Positions 9,003 through 19,630 of a stretch of DNA of 64,000 nucleotides are shown here, one piece after another. Where the stretch lies: the NCBI RefSeq assembly GCF_004138135.1, contig NZ_RYFD01000021.1, forward strand, positions 1 through 64,000. Direction: 5' to 3'. The notes beneath the pieces were generated by a model, which saw nothing but the letters and a program-made list of their open reading frames with translations, did not search any database and was not told where the DNA came from. The number at the start of each line of letters is the position of its first letter. The stretch's first letter is position 1. The translations under genes and the position numbers were made by a program. This DNA is from Candidatus Oscillochloris fontis (GTDB lineage Bacteria > Chloroflexota > Chloroflexia > Chloroflexales > Chloroflexaceae).

Positions 9003-9212
9003 CTAATCATCATCCTCAATCCAGGCCAAACTATAGATCTCACCGCCATAGGAGGTGTGGCTGCCCTGGGGCAGTGCGCCACCCGGCACAACCCGCCGGT
9101 AGACGTAGCGCAGGCGCCCTTCGTGCTGGACACACAGGTAGTCGCCGCTGGTCACGATCTGTGGCCCGTCGCTCCCGTCAATCCGCTCTTCGTAGCCGTA
9201 TGCGTCGTCCAT
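9003..9212 (-). CDS. Small uncharacterised protein (69 aa)
   Basis: A 69-aa acidic protein (starts MDDAYGYEERIDG, ends SLAWIEDDD) with a beta-rich look: DGPQIVTSGDYLCVQHEGRL followed by RYVYRRVVPGG. I recognise no family. ATG 9212 is preceded by an excellent ribosome site (AAGGAGG), which argues strongly that it is real and excludes longer upstream starts. It is the first gene of the CHAT neighbourhood, 272 bp ahead of the small repeat-protein gene. It may belong to that system or be an independent gene between nifK and the CHAT cluster. Confidence 0.65.
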   Translation of the reverse strand: MDDAYGYEERIDGSDGPQIVTSGDYLCVQHEGRLRYVYRRVVPGGALPQGSHTSYGGEIYSLAWIEDDD

Positions 9213-9270
9213 GAGGAGCCTCCTTTCGGTGTGAAGGGGCGCATTACGATGCGCCCTAGAACATGTATCT

Positions 9271-9402
9271 ACCTCCGGTGGGGGGGTGGGGGTGGCTGCG
9301 CCCCAGATCTTCTTTTTTCTCGTATGTTGGTGGCACAGCCACCAACATACGAGAAAAAGAGCTTTTCGGGTGAGGCAAAGCCTCCCCCGAACCCCCACCG
9401 AC
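9271..9402. repeat. Compound palindromic element, copy A (after nifK)
   Basis: Three hairpins in series: a GGGGTGG..GCGCCCC-type arm, a perfect 21-bp stem with 3-nt loop (9314-9334 / 9338-9358) flanked by T5/A5, and a CGGG(T)GAGGC..GCCTCCCCCG hairpin. It abuts the nifK stop, so the T-flanked long stem probably ends the nif transcript. It belongs to the family described at 40451-40605 but lacks the outer terminal repeats. Confidence 0.8.
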
Positions 9403-10830
9403 TTAGTGTTTCCCGTTCGTGCTGCCGTTGGTGAAGGTGAATGGAATGCTGGTGTGGCCTTCGACACCGATTTCGAGCAGGGTGTTGCTGACGACTGCCG
9501 TCGCCTTGCGCTCGAAGACGACATTGGTGATCTCGTCTACCAGGGATATGGCCCCGTTGTAGCCAACGATGGAGCGGCGGTGGTAGCCGAAGCGATCCTC
9601 GACTGGGAAACCGAGCCGGATGAGGGGGATCTTCTCGGCGTCGGAGATGAATTTGCCCTTGGAGTGGCCGATGATGAGATCGACGGGGTTGGCCTTGATG
9701 CGCTTGTGGAGTTCGTGGAGATCGCCTTTGATGATGATCTCGCTCTCAACACCGAGTTCTTGGGTCAGTTCGACCATGCGCTCGGCCCAAGGCTTGCGCT
9801 CGTCAGCGGTCAGGATGTAGGCCGGGGTCATGCCCATTTCGGCGACGAGGCCGGTGAGCCCTTCGAGCAGATCGGGGTCGCCATAGAGCGCAACCCGCAG
9901 CCCAGTGGTGAACATGTGGGTGTCCACGAGGGCGTCGAGCAGGCGGGCACGTTCAACCTGGAGCGCCTCTGGGATAGCGTGGTCGGTGATCTCGGTCAGG
10001 GTCTCGACAAAGGCGTCGGTATTGGCCAAGCCGATAGGCATGGGGAGAATGTGTGCCGGGACGTTGTGGCGGCGCTCGTAGACCCGTGCCGCTTCGCCGC
10101 CGATGTGGCGCTGGAGGGCGATGGTGGCCAGCGACTTGGCGGAACTGCGCAGATCTTCGACGGTGGTGCCGCCCCGCGCAAAGTGCGGGCGTGGCTCGTA
10201 ATAGCCGCCGTCGAGCGTCTCGGAGTAGTCGGTCAGCCAGAGACCGTGCAGACCCATCTCGCGCACGATGTGCTTGAGTTCGCGGATGTCACCGGGGTTG
10301 ACCCAACCGGGGATGATGTTGATCTTACCGTTGGTCTCGCCCTTCTTCTTGCGCCGTTCGGGCATGGTGTTCGCCAACTCGGTTAGGAAGTTGTCGAAAC
10401 CGGTGGTGTGCGTGCCGATGTAGGAGGGCGTCTTGACCGACATGATCGGGATGGTGATGTCGGGATTCTTCTCCTTGAACTCGTCAATGACACCAGGGAT
10501 GTCATCGCCAATCGTCTCGGAGAGACAGGTCGAGCAGACCATGATCATGGTCGGGTGGAAGCGCTCCCAGATATTCTTGAGCGCGGCGAGCAGGTTATTA
10601 CGACCACCATAGACAGTGGTCTTTTCGGTGAGTGAGGTGGTAGCGACCTCAACCGGCTCGCGGAAGTGGCGCGCCATCTGGTGGCGCGGGTAGGTGGCAC
10701 AACCCTGCGAGCCGTGGTTGATGGTGATAGCACCGTGAATCCCGTAGTTGGCCAGCATCGCCCCGATGGGAGCACATGAGCGGGTGGGGTTAATCGCCAC
10801 CGCGCGATCTTGTAGTGTTACGCAGCTCAT
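9403..10830 (-). CDS. nifK: Nitrogenase MoFe protein beta chain
   Basis: Beta subunit of dinitrogenase, which with NifD holds the P-cluster and reduces N2 to ammonia. The 475-aa product carries the expected P-cluster cysteine contexts RSCAPIGA, GSQGCATYPRHQ and CSTCLSETIGDD. It is shorter than proteobacterial NifK (about 520 aa) because the N-terminal extension is missing, as in other compact NifK proteins. Start ATG 10830 is 1 nt after the nifD stop, and the GAGGAGG ribosome site lies within the end of nifD, so translation is coupled. Last gene of nifHBDK. Confidence 0.98.
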   Translation of the reverse strand: MSCVTLQDRAVAINPTRSCAPIGAMLANYGIHGAITINHGSQGCATYPRHQMARHFREPVEVATTSLTEKTTVYGGRNNLLAALKNIWERFHPTMIMVCSTCLSETIGDDIPGVIDEFKEKNPDITIPIMSVKTPSYIGTHTTGFDNFLTELANTMPERRKKKGETNGKINIIPGWVNPGDIRELKHIVREMGLHGLWLTDYSETLDGGYYEPRPHFARGGTTVEDLRSSAKSLATIALQRHIGGEAARVYERRHNVPAHILPMPIGLANTDAFVETLTEITDHAIPEALQVERARLLDALVDTHMFTTGLRVALYGDPDLLEGLTGLVAEMGMTPAYILTADERKPWAERMVELTQELGVESEIIIKGDLHELHKRIKANPVDLIIGHSKGKFISDAEKIPLIRLGFPVEDRFGYHRRSIVGYNGAISLVDEITNVVFERKATAVVSNTLLEIGVEGHTSIPFTFTNGSTNGKH

Positions 10831-10831
10831 A

Positions 10832-12277
10832 TTAATCAGCCTCCTCAAAGCCGTGGGCGAAGCCGTGTGCCGAGTGGTGCGCAGCCGGAGCGGGGCGTGC
10901 CCGATTGCGCAGCGTGCCCCAGATCGGAGCGTGCAATGCCTTGTCCATGTCGCGGGCGAAGTTGACCATGCCGATGAAACCAGCATAGGGGCCGGTGTCG
11001 TAGGTGTGGCCGTTGACAAAGGGAACACCGAGCTTGTAGGCGAGGTACTTCTCCTTATTGCCCGAAATGAAGAGGTCGGGGCGGCGCTTGGTCAGGATCT
11101 CCTCGATCTCCGGGACGTTGGGGTTGTCAATCATCATCGCACCCTCGGAGATCTGCTCGAAGATCTTCTCGTAGTCGTCGTCGTGGCCGAAGGTGGTGGC
11201 GGCGGTCATGGTCTCCATGCCCAACTCGCGCAGCAGTTCGATCCAGTGCCAAGTGCGCGGGCCACCCTGGTAGATGAAGACAGTCTTGCCCTTGAGGCGC
11301 TCGCGGTAGTAGTCAATCTTGGGCTGAATCTTGGCCAACTCGCGCTCGATGATTTCCTCGGCCTCAGCCTCAAGCCCAAAGAACTTGGCGGTGTCGCGCA
11401 GGGCTTGGGACATGTGCTTGATGCCCCAGAGGGTGACATTGATGGCGGGGGTGCCATACTTATCGTGCATCATGTCGGCGATGTAGGTGGCTGAACGCTG
11501 GCAGTGGATGACATTAAGCGCCGCTTTATGCATGATGCGCAGCTCATCCACGCCGACATTACCGGTGAAGCGGGTAATGATCTTCAGCCCAAGCGCCTCG
11601 AAGAGGTACTCGAAGGTGCGGATGTCGTTCTTGATGTTGTAGTCGCCAACGATGTTGATCGTGCGGCTAAAGTCGCCTTCTGGCTCAATCGAGCCGACGA
11701 GCTGGCGGAAGATGGTCTCGTTACCGACGTGGTGGCCCATGGACTGGCTGACGCCCTTGAAGCCCTCGCACTCGAAGAAGACGACCGGCTTGCCAATGAT
11801 CTCCTCGGCCTGCTTGGCCACATCGCGGCCATCATCGCCGATGAGGGCGGTGGCGCAGGTGTTGTAGACAAAGACCGCCTTGGCTTCGGGAAACTCGCGG
11901 TTGGCTTCGATGATGGACTGAAGCAGTTTCTTCTCACCACCGAAGACGATGTTGGTCTCTTTCATATCCGACACGAAGGTGTACTTCATGTGGAAATCGG
12001 TATCGGCCAAGTGGGGGCGATAGCCCCAGGAGAAGAAGGCGCAACCGATGGGGCCGTGGGTGAGCTGGATAGCATCCTTAACGGGGCCGCCGACCACACC
12101 ACGACAACCGGCATAGGTACAACCGCGCTCAGTCATATCGCCGGGGGTGGTGGCCGAATTGCTCACAATCCCACAACTCGTCCCGTCACCGCGCTGACAG
12201 CCACCACCGGCAGCCTTGAGCGCAATATGGGTTCCCCGTTCGGGGAGGGTCTCATTACATTTGAACTGCATCGTCAT
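10832..12277 (-). CDS. nifD: Nitrogenase MoFe protein alpha chain
   Basis: Alpha subunit of dinitrogenase, 481 aa, carrying the FeMo-cofactor site. P-cluster cysteines appear in GCTYAGCRGV, HGPIGCAFFSWGYRPH and YNTCATALIGDD. The cofactor cysteine is in IHCQRSATYI, and the cofactor histidine in NGHTYDTGPY (equivalent of the His442 region of Azotobacter). These, with GIKHMSQALRDT and FARDMDKAL, indicate a canonical Mo-nitrogenase subunit rather than a NifE or chlorophyllide reductase paralogue. It follows nifB by 11 bp. Confidence 0.98.
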   Translation of the reverse strand: MTMQFKCNETLPERGTHIALKAAGGGCQRGDGTSCGIVSNSATTPGDMTERGCTYAGCRGVVGGPVKDAIQLTHGPIGCAFFSWGYRPHLADTDFHMKYTFVSDMKETNIVFGGEKKLLQSIIEANREFPEAKAVFVYNTCATALIGDDGRDVAKQAEEIIGKPVVFFECEGFKGVSQSMGHHVGNETIFRQLVGSIEPEGDFSRTINIVGDYNIKNDIRTFEYLFEALGLKIITRFTGNVGVDELRIMHKAALNVIHCQRSATYIADMMHDKYGTPAINVTLWGIKHMSQALRDTAKFFGLEAEAEEIIERELAKIQPKIDYYRERLKGKTVFIYQGGPRTWHWIELLRELGMETMTAATTFGHDDDYEKIFEQISEGAMMIDNPNVPEIEEILTKRRPDLFISGNKEKYLAYKLGVPFVNGHTYDTGPYAGFIGMVNFARDMDKALHAPIWGTLRNRARPAPAAHHSAHGFAHGFEEAD

Positions 12278-12288
12278 CTCCTGGTTGA

Positions 12289-13212
12289 TTAGTCCTGCGG
12301 ATCGGCGTGACGCTGGGCGAGGAACTTGGGCACACAGACCGTTTCGGGCTTCTCGGTACCGCAGCCATCCTCACCGGGCACTCCGATGGCATCGGCGCGG
12401 CAGCGCTGGCAGTTGCGGAACTGTTTGATCACCTGACCACAGGCATTGCGTACCGATTCGACCATCTCGGTAGTGGGTTCGGGCAGGTGGGCGAACTGCG
12501 CGAGGGGCAACATGGGGATGACATTCATAATGTAGGCACCCCAATCACGCACCGTCCGGGCAACCTCAAGCATGTGGGCGTCGTTGATACCGGGGATAAG
12601 AACCGAATTCACCTTGACCAGCATGCCGCGCAGATCAGCCTCACGCAGGCCCAGGAGCTGGTTATGGAGCAGGAGTTCGGCGGCGGCGCGTCCACGGTAA
12701 GTTTTACCCTTATAGCGAACGCGGGAGTAGATCTGCTCACCGATGGCCGGATCAACCGCATTGATGGTGATAGTAATCGTGGTGATTCCGGCACGTTCAA
12801 TCTGATCGATCCGGTCGGGAAGGAGCAGGCCATTGGTCGAGATACAGCGGGTCAGTTGGGGAAACTCATCACGCGCCAACTCGAAGGTCTGCAGCGTAGC
12901 ATCATTGGCGAGCGCATCGCCGGGGCCAGCCACCCCCAACACCCGCAGGCGCGGGTCACGCCCAACCGCCTGGCGGATCGTGGAGAGTGCCTGGTCGGGC
13001 GAGACCACCTGCATCGTCACGCCAGGACGGTTCTCATTGGGGCAGGCATACTTGCGCAGACAGTAGTTGCACTGGATGTTGCAGCGCGGCGCCACCGGGA
13101 CGTGGATGCGCCCGTAACGAAAGTGGGCAGCAGGGCTATAACACGGGTGGGTGTCAATATCCACCTTGGGGGTACATGTCCCCTCACACGCCTGCGGGGC
13201 TGGAGCTTCCAT
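12289..13212 (-). CDS. nifB: NifB, radical SAM FeMo-cofactor maturase
   Basis: Makes NifB-co, the 8Fe-9S-carbide precursor of the FeMo-cofactor, by radical SAM chemistry. The 307-aa product has the CxxxCxxC cluster motif (CNIQCNYC) after the typical DTHPCYSPAAH opening, GPGDAL, and additional cysteines near the C-terminus (CQRCRADAIG, DGCG). There is no C-terminal NifX-like domain, so this is the short form. It sits between nifH and nifD, 24 bp after nifH, an order reported for phototrophic Chloroflexota. No nifE, nifN or nifV is visible in the window. Confidence 0.97.
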   Translation of the reverse strand: MEAPAPQACEGTCTPKVDIDTHPCYSPAAHFRYGRIHVPVAPRCNIQCNYCLRKYACPNENRPGVTMQVVSPDQALSTIRQAVGRDPRLRVLGVAGPGDALANDATLQTFELARDEFPQLTRCISTNGLLLPDRIDQIERAGITTITITINAVDPAIGEQIYSRVRYKGKTYRGRAAAELLLHNQLLGLREADLRGMLVKVNSVLIPGINDAHMLEVARTVRDWGAYIMNVIPMLPLAQFAHLPEPTTEMVESVRNACGQVIKQFRNCQRCRADAIGVPGEDGCGTEKPETVCVPKFLAQRHADPQD

Positions 13213-13236
13213 AACATCACCTCGTTGGCTAGAACC

Positions 13237-14612
<1,376 letters not shown>

Positions 14613-14640
14613 GTAGGGGCGCGTCGCGACGCGCCCCTAC
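14613..14640. terminator. 28-bp perfect REP palindrome after pyk
   Basis: A GTAGGGGCGCGTC / GACGCGCCCCTAC-type perfect palindrome 10 bp after the pyk stop. It is a member of the window-wide GTAGGGGCG..CGCCCCTAC family and is placed where a pyk terminator is expected, though no U-tract follows. Confidence 0.55.
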
Positions 14641-14650
14641 ATCGGTGCGA

Positions 14651-16075
14651 CTACGGCACCGCCAACACCTTGAGGAAGTTGGTAGCCCCATAGCGATAGA
14701 TCGGATGGCCGCCGGTGAGCGCGATCAGATCGCCGGGTTGAGCGAAGCCGTGGTGGTGGAGCAGGTGGAGGATCTGCTGTTCAATCGCCACGATCTGGTC
14801 GTAAGCGGCAACTTCAAAGGAAGTGACACCCCAATAGAGACTGGTACGGCGGCAGGTTTCGGCGCTGGGGCAGAAGGCGATGATCGGCACGGACGGGCGA
14901 TAGTGGGAGACGAGGCGGGCACTGGTGCCGCTCTGGGTGAGGACGGCGATGGCGCGAATAGGCAGCGAGGTGGCAATCGTACAGGCAGCGGCGGCAATCG
15001 CACGCGGGGTACTCTGCACCTCCGGTAAGGCCCAACGCGGGACGGCATTATGATCGGCGTGGCGGCCACTTGACTCGATGGAGTCGGCAATCAGCGCCAT
15101 CATGGAGACGGCTTCAAGTGGGTAATTGCCGGCTGCCGTCTCGCCACTGAGCATAATCGCATCGGTACCATCAATGATCGCGTTGGCCACATCGCTGGCC
15201 TCGGCGCGAGTGGGGCGCGGGTTCTGGATCATCGATTCGAGCATCTGGGTAGCGGTGATGACCGGAATGAGGGCGCGATTGGCGGCATCAATAATCTGCT
15301 TCTGCACCAGCGGCACCCGTTCGGGTGGCATCTCAACCCCTAAGTCGCCACGGGCCACCATGATCGCGTCAGCGACGGCGAGAATCTCTGGGAGCACATC
15401 CAAGGCTTCGGGGCGCTCGATCTTGGCGATCACCGGGGTGGTCTTGCCCGCCGCGCTGATAATCTCCTTCACCTGAAGAATATCGCTGGCGGTGCGCACA
15501 AACGAGAGCGCCACATAATCCACACCCTGCTCCAAGCCAAAGCGCAGATCCTCCAGATCCTTGGAGGTGGCAGCGGGGGCACTCACGCGCACACCGGGCA
15601 GATTGATCCCCTGATGCTGCTTGAGACGTCCACCGTGGACCACCTCGGTCGTCACCGAGTGGTCGGTATGGCTAAGAACCCGCAATTCGATCAGGCCATC
15701 GGAGAGCAGGATGCGATCAGCGGGCTGCACATCGTGGGGCAGTGCTTGGTAGGTGGTACTGACGCGGGTAGCATCACCGAGGATCGGATCGCTGGTGATG
15801 GTGAAGTGCTGGCCAGCGACGAGATCAACCGGCTGGCCCGCGAGGAGCGGGCCGGTGCGGATCTTCGGCCCCTGGAGATCCTGAAGGATCGCCACCTGAT
15901 GCCCAGTTTCAGCGGCAGCGCGGCGCACCATGGCGATGCGGGCGGCGTGTTCGGCGTGGGTGCCGTGGGAGAAGTTGAGCCGCGCAACGTCCATTCCAGC
16001 GCGGATGAGGCCCGCGATACGTTCGGGGGTGTTGGTAGCTGGGCCAAGCGTGGCGACGATCTTGGTCTGGCGCAT
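14651..16075 (-). CDS. pyk: Pyruvate kinase
   Basis: Converts phosphoenolpyruvate and ADP to pyruvate and ATP, the last step of glycolysis. The 474-aa product has the usual start TKIVATLGPATNTPERI, the substrate-binding RLNFSHG, the active-site segment MVARGDLGVEMP, and the C-terminal allosteric domain. Length is normal for bacterial PykF/PykA. The start is 8 bp after the comEA stop with TAGGAG upstream, so comEA and pyk form an operon. Confidence 0.97.
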   Translation of the reverse strand: MRQTKIVATLGPATNTPERIAGLIRAGMDVARLNFSHGTHAEHAARIAMVRRAAAETGHQVAILQDLQGPKIRTGPLLAGQPVDLVAGQHFTITSDPILGDATRVSTTYQALPHDVQPADRILLSDGLIELRVLSHTDHSVTTEVVHGGRLKQHQGINLPGVRVSAPAATSKDLEDLRFGLEQGVDYVALSFVRTASDILQVKEIISAAGKTTPVIAKIERPEALDVLPEILAVADAIMVARGDLGVEMPPERVPLVQKQIIDAANRALIPVITATQMLESMIQNPRPTRAEASDVANAIIDGTDAIMLSGETAAGNYPLEAVSMMALIADSIESSGRHADHNAVPRWALPEVQSTPRAIAAAACTIATSLPIRAIAVLTQSGTSARLVSHYRPSVPIIAFCPSAETCRRTSLYWGVTSFEVAAYDQIVAIEQQILHLLHHHGFAQPGDLIALTGGHPIYRYGATNFLKVLAVP

Positions 16076-16083
16076 AGCGTCTC

Positions 16084-16713
16084 CTAATTCACCGTAACCA
16101 ACGGGCGGATCTGGTTGAAGAGCGATTCTCCGATACCGCTCACCTGCTGAAGATCCTCGACCGAACCGAAGGGGCCTTGCTGATCGCGGTAGGCCACAAT
16201 GCGCGCCGCGAGAGCTTGACCAATCCCCGGCAGTTCTTCAAGGTCAACCGCACTGGCACGGTTGATATTGATCGCGCCACCCGAACTTGCCGCCGCGACC
16301 TCGGCGGGGGCGGGCACAGCAGCGGGATCGCTCTGGCGGGGGATGTGGATGTGTTGAGCATCGGTAAGCGGCGCGGCCAGATTGATCTGCTCACTGGCCG
16401 CATCAGCCAGCAGACCACCGGCGGCGAGTACGACATCGAGCACGCGCGCATCGGCGGGGAGGCGGTAGACATCGGGCGCGGCGACGGCCCCACTAATATA
16501 CACGATCACATCGGGGATGGTGGTGGGCGCAATCGGGGCGATGGGCGCGGGATCAGGTTCGACAAAGGTAGTGAGGGCGAGGTCGTCGGCGGGAAGCGGG
16601 GCGGAGGTGCGGAGGCTAGGGCCAACAATGAGGATCAGCAGCCCCAGGACGATGCAGACGGCGGCGGCAATGAGTTGCGGACGACGATACCAAGTATGCG
16701 CAAGGTTGGACAT
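16084..16713 (-). CDS. comEA: ComEA-like helix-hairpin-helix DNA-binding protein
   Basis: A 209-aa protein with an N-terminal membrane anchor (about residues 13-32), a Pro/Ala-rich spacer, an SLBB-like beta-grasp domain (DVIVYISGAVAAPDVYRLP onward), and a C-terminal helix-hairpin-helix domain (NINRASAVDLEELPGIGQAL). In transformable bacteria ComEA binds incoming double-stranded DNA outside the membrane. No comEC or pilus genes are in the window, so competence itself is not shown. Upstream of and probably co-transcribed with pyk. Confidence 0.9.
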   Translation of the reverse strand: MSNLAHTWYRRPQLIAAAVCIVLGLLILIVGPSLRTSAPLPADDLALTTFVEPDPAPIAPIAPTTIPDVIVYISGAVAAPDVYRLPADARVLDVVLAAGGLLADAASEQINLAAPLTDAQHIHIPRQSDPAAVPAPAEVAAASSGGAININRASAVDLEELPGIGQALAARIVAYRDQQGPFGSVEDLQQVSGIGESLFNQIRPLVTVN

Positions 16714-16787
16714 GGCAGATCCCCTCTCATTGGTAGATGGTTATATCCATATACCGATTGAGGGGTGCGGAGGGTGTCGAATAAGAC

Positions 16788-16815
16788 CTGGGGAGGTGTG
16801 CTAACACCTCCCCAG
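16788..16815 (-). terminator. nrdJ terminator hairpin
   Basis: A perfect 12-bp stem (16804-16815 with 16788-16799, 4-nt loop) 9 bp after the nrdJ stop. On the minus strand it is followed by GTCTTATTC, a weak U-tract. Confidence 0.65.
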
Positions 16816-16824
16816 CGTTCACTT

Positions 16825-19437
16825 CTAGCACTCGCTATACCCACAGGTGTGGCACTTGCGGCAGCCCTCCTCATTCATCAAGGTTGCATTCTGGCAGTCG
16901 GGGCAGATCTCTCCCGAACTGACCGGGTGCTCGATCACGACCGCGACGCTCGGCGGGAGGTCGCTCGACTTGAGGCTCTTGGGGCGCTCCGGGTGATCTG
17001 GGTTGACATAATGTTCCTGGAGCAACTTACCGATGGCGTCGGGCACCGAGCGTACCCGGTTGGGGCCGAAACCAGCACTGCTGGCCCCGCCAATCCCACG
17101 GAGTTGCTCGGCGATCAACTTGACCGGCACGCCACAGCGGAGCGCCAACGAGGTCAGCCGCCCAATCGCCTCGGTGAAGGCCATCACGTCGCTGCCCGCC
17201 CGCCCAATAATGGCGAAGACCTCAAACGGCTTCTCGTCCAATTCGGTGACGAAGAGGCGCAGTTTGCCCAACGGGGTTTGGACGGGGAAGGAGTGGCTGG
17301 GCAGGCCATCGGCGGGGATGGTACGCGGCGTGATCGGCTGCTCGATGACCACCGGAGCCGACTCGGCAGCCTTCTCCTTCTCGCCGCTGCCCGTCGAGAG
17401 CACCTGGTTGCTGCGCGAACCATCGCGGTAGACGGTGATGCCCTTGCATCCCAGGTTGAAGGCCAGTTCATACGCCGCCCGCACATCATCGGGCGTGGCC
17501 TCGTTGGGCATATTGATCGTCTTGGAGATCGCGCTATCCACCGATTCCTGGAACGCGGCCTGGGTACGCACATGCCACTCCGGGGCAATATCGTGGGCCG
17601 TCGTCCAGACCCGTTGCACCTCGGCGGGGACTTCGGAGTGGTGGATGTGACCACTATCAGCGATGCGCTCCATCAAATCCTGGCTATACCAGCCCTCGCG
17701 CTGCGCCTGGGCCACAAACTGCTCATTCACATCGAGCATGCGCGCATCGGCTTGGTGGCGCCAGAAGGCAATCGCGAAGAGCGGCTCAATCCCCGACGAG
17801 CAACCCGCAATGATACTGATCGTCCCCGTGGGGGCAACGGTGGTCACATTACAATTCCGCAGTTCACGGAAGGGCTGGAGGCGCGATCCATCCGGGCGGC
17901 GGGCGCAGGTTGCATCTGGCCCCCACACACTCTGCTCCCACTCCGCAAAGGTGCCACGCTCCCGCGCTAATTGTTCCGAGGCAACCTTGCTCTCCTCATC
18001 CACAAACGCCATCACCTCACGCGCCAACTCAATCGCCTCGTCGGAAGCGTAGGAGATCCCCAGTTTGACCAACATATCCGCCCAGCCCATCACCCCCAGG
18101 CCAATACGCCGAATGCGCTGGCTCAGATCGCCGATCTGGGGCAAGGGGTAGTGGTTGGCATCAATCACATTGTCCAAGAAGCGCGTACTCTCATGCACCA
18201 CCGTGCGCAGGTTATCCCAATCCACCGTCTGCTTGGCGGTGACAAAGAGACCCAAATTGACACTACCCAAATTACACGAATCATACGGGAGCAACGGCTG
18301 TTCACCACCACGTCTGTTACACCCCTTGCGGGGGGTGTGGTCATTTCTGCCACACGCTGCACCTTCAACTATACGTGCAGGTCGGAGCGCATCACCATCT
18401 CAGAACCGAGATGCCTCTTGTCGCTCTCTCGCGCCTTCCCTTACGGGCTGTGCGTCGGAGTGACCCCAGCGGGCTTCCTCCGATATTCGAGGTTTTCCTA
18501 AACGATCACTCGCTTAGGCCGCTAGGCTTAACGGATTGGTTGCCTCATACTCCCCAAGCGCCGGAACGGGATTGCCTTCATTGGTACGGTCTACAAAGAA
18601 GAGGCCCGGTTCGCCGGTGGCGTGCGCACACTGGATGATCAGGTCGAAAACCACCCGTGCGCGCAGGCGCATGGGCTGATTGGCCTCCACCAGCACTTCA
18701 CCCGTAAAGGGGTGCTTGAGCGCCTCGCGGACGGCCAGTTGCACCTGACCAGTGCGCGGGTTGAGCAGATCATACTCCTCATCATTGGCCACCGCCCGCA
18801 TAAAGGCATCGGTAACGGCCACCGAGATATTAAAATTGGTCACCCGCGAGAGGTCTTGTTTGACACTAATAAAGTGCAGAATATCGGGGTGATCGCAGCG
18901 CAGGATCCCCATATTGGCCCCCCGGCGGGTGCCACCCTGCTTGATCGCCTCGGTCGAGTAGTTATAGACCTCCATAAAACTGACCGGCCCCGACGCCACG
19001 CCCATGGTGGAGCGCACAATGTCGTTATGTGGGCGCAGGCGCGAGAAGGAGAAGCCGGTACCGCCGCCGCTCTGATGCACCAATGCGGCGTGCTTCATCG
19101 TCTCGTAGATACTCTCCAGGCTATCATCCACAGGCAGGACGAAACAGGCACTCAACATCCCCAATGGCCGTCCGGCATTCATCAGGGTCGGGCTATTCGG
19201 CTCAAACAAGCCCTGCGTCATCATATGGTAGAAGGTGTCGGCGCGGGCCTTAACTTGGCTCGGCGTCGCCCCATAACGCGCATCAATCTGCGCAATCGTC
19301 TCGGCAACGCGCCGAAACATCGTCTCTGGGGTCTCCGTCACCTTCCCCTGCTCATCTTTGATCAGGTAGCGCTTCTTCAGCACCGTCCGGGCAATCTCGC
19401 TGAGGGCGGCCGGTGGTGCGGCGGCTGGCGTGGTCAT
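16825..19437 (-). CDS. nrdJ: B12-dependent (class II) ribonucleotide reductase, intron-split
   Basis: Reduces ribonucleotides to deoxyribonucleotides with adenosylcobalamin as radical source, so it works with or without oxygen. Exon 1 is 19437-18531 (907 nt), exon 2 is 18308-16825 (1484 nt). Removing 18530-18309 gives 2391 nt, exactly 797 codons (796 aa), and restores the family sequence [21 protein letters not shown]. Cys303 in NPCGE is the expected thiyl-radical residue, with Asn and Glu of the same motif. Exon 1 has GGGTGFSFSRLRP. The C-terminus ends in CHTCGYSEC after CPDCQNATLM, the redox-active tail. ATG 19437 fits the N-terminus and has AAGGAT upstream. Unspliced, translation would stop five codons after the exon boundary. 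It has its own promoter and terminator; nrdR is elsewhere in the window. Confidence 0.95.
18309..18530 (-). ncRNA. Probable group I self-splicing intron in nrdJ (222 nt)
   Basis: Splice sites are fixed by the protein: exon 1 ends ..AATCCGT and exon 2 begins GTGGTGAACAG, so the intron lies after base 1 of the catalytic Cys codon. Group I hallmarks: the exon ends in U and the intron in G; CCGU pairs with GCGG at intron nt 9-12, giving a U.G pair at the splice site (P1). GGAAGGCGCGAGAGAGCGAC resembles the conserved R region, and GAGCG (105-109) pairs with CGCTC (142-146) as P7. CATCTC/GAGATG (118-135) fits P8, and hairpins at 151-174, 176-196 and 198-209 (GCAA tetraloop) fit the P9 series. GAGTGATC (20-27) also pairs with GGTCACTC (66-73). 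P3 is not well resolved. No homing endonuclease is encoded, and the insert contains stops in the nrdJ frame. Confidence 0.85.
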
Positions 19438-19563
19438 AGCAATCCTTGCTTCTTGATTGGCGAATCCGTAGGCAAAACAACATACAACCCCGACCGGTAC
19501 TGATCGGAGTGTAAGTAGTAAGTTGACGAAATGTTGGGGGTTGATGTCTAGCGAAAGAAGATG

Positions 19564-19615
19564 TTTGTCTATATTTGGTAGTAATTCGTTATATTGCTTA
19601 CAAGATATAGACAAA
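19564..19615. promoter_or_regulatory. Inverted repeat in nrdJ leader (candidate NrdR site)
   Basis: TTTGTCTATAT (19564-19574) and ATATAGACAAA (19605-19615) form an 11-bp inverted repeat, centres about 41 bp apart, immediately downstream of the nrdJ promoter. NrdR typically binds paired AT-rich boxes near nrd promoters. These boxes only partly match the described ACACWATATATWGTGT consensus, so another repressor or an RNA stem is possible. Confidence 0.4.
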
Positions 19616-19630
19616 ATGAATTTCGCTGGT

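Noticed and set aside
18295-18513. nrdJ as a pseudogene or frameshift, or the insert as an intein
   Set aside because: A clean excision restores the exact conserved motif and a whole number of codons, both exons are intact to their ends, and the insert has in-frame stops with no Hint motifs, so neither decay nor protein splicing fits.
19438-19630. Cobalamin riboswitch in the leader of the B12-dependent nrdJ
   Set aside because: No B12-box-like sequence or suitable stem arrangement was recognised in the 187-nt leader; only the inverted boxes are evident.
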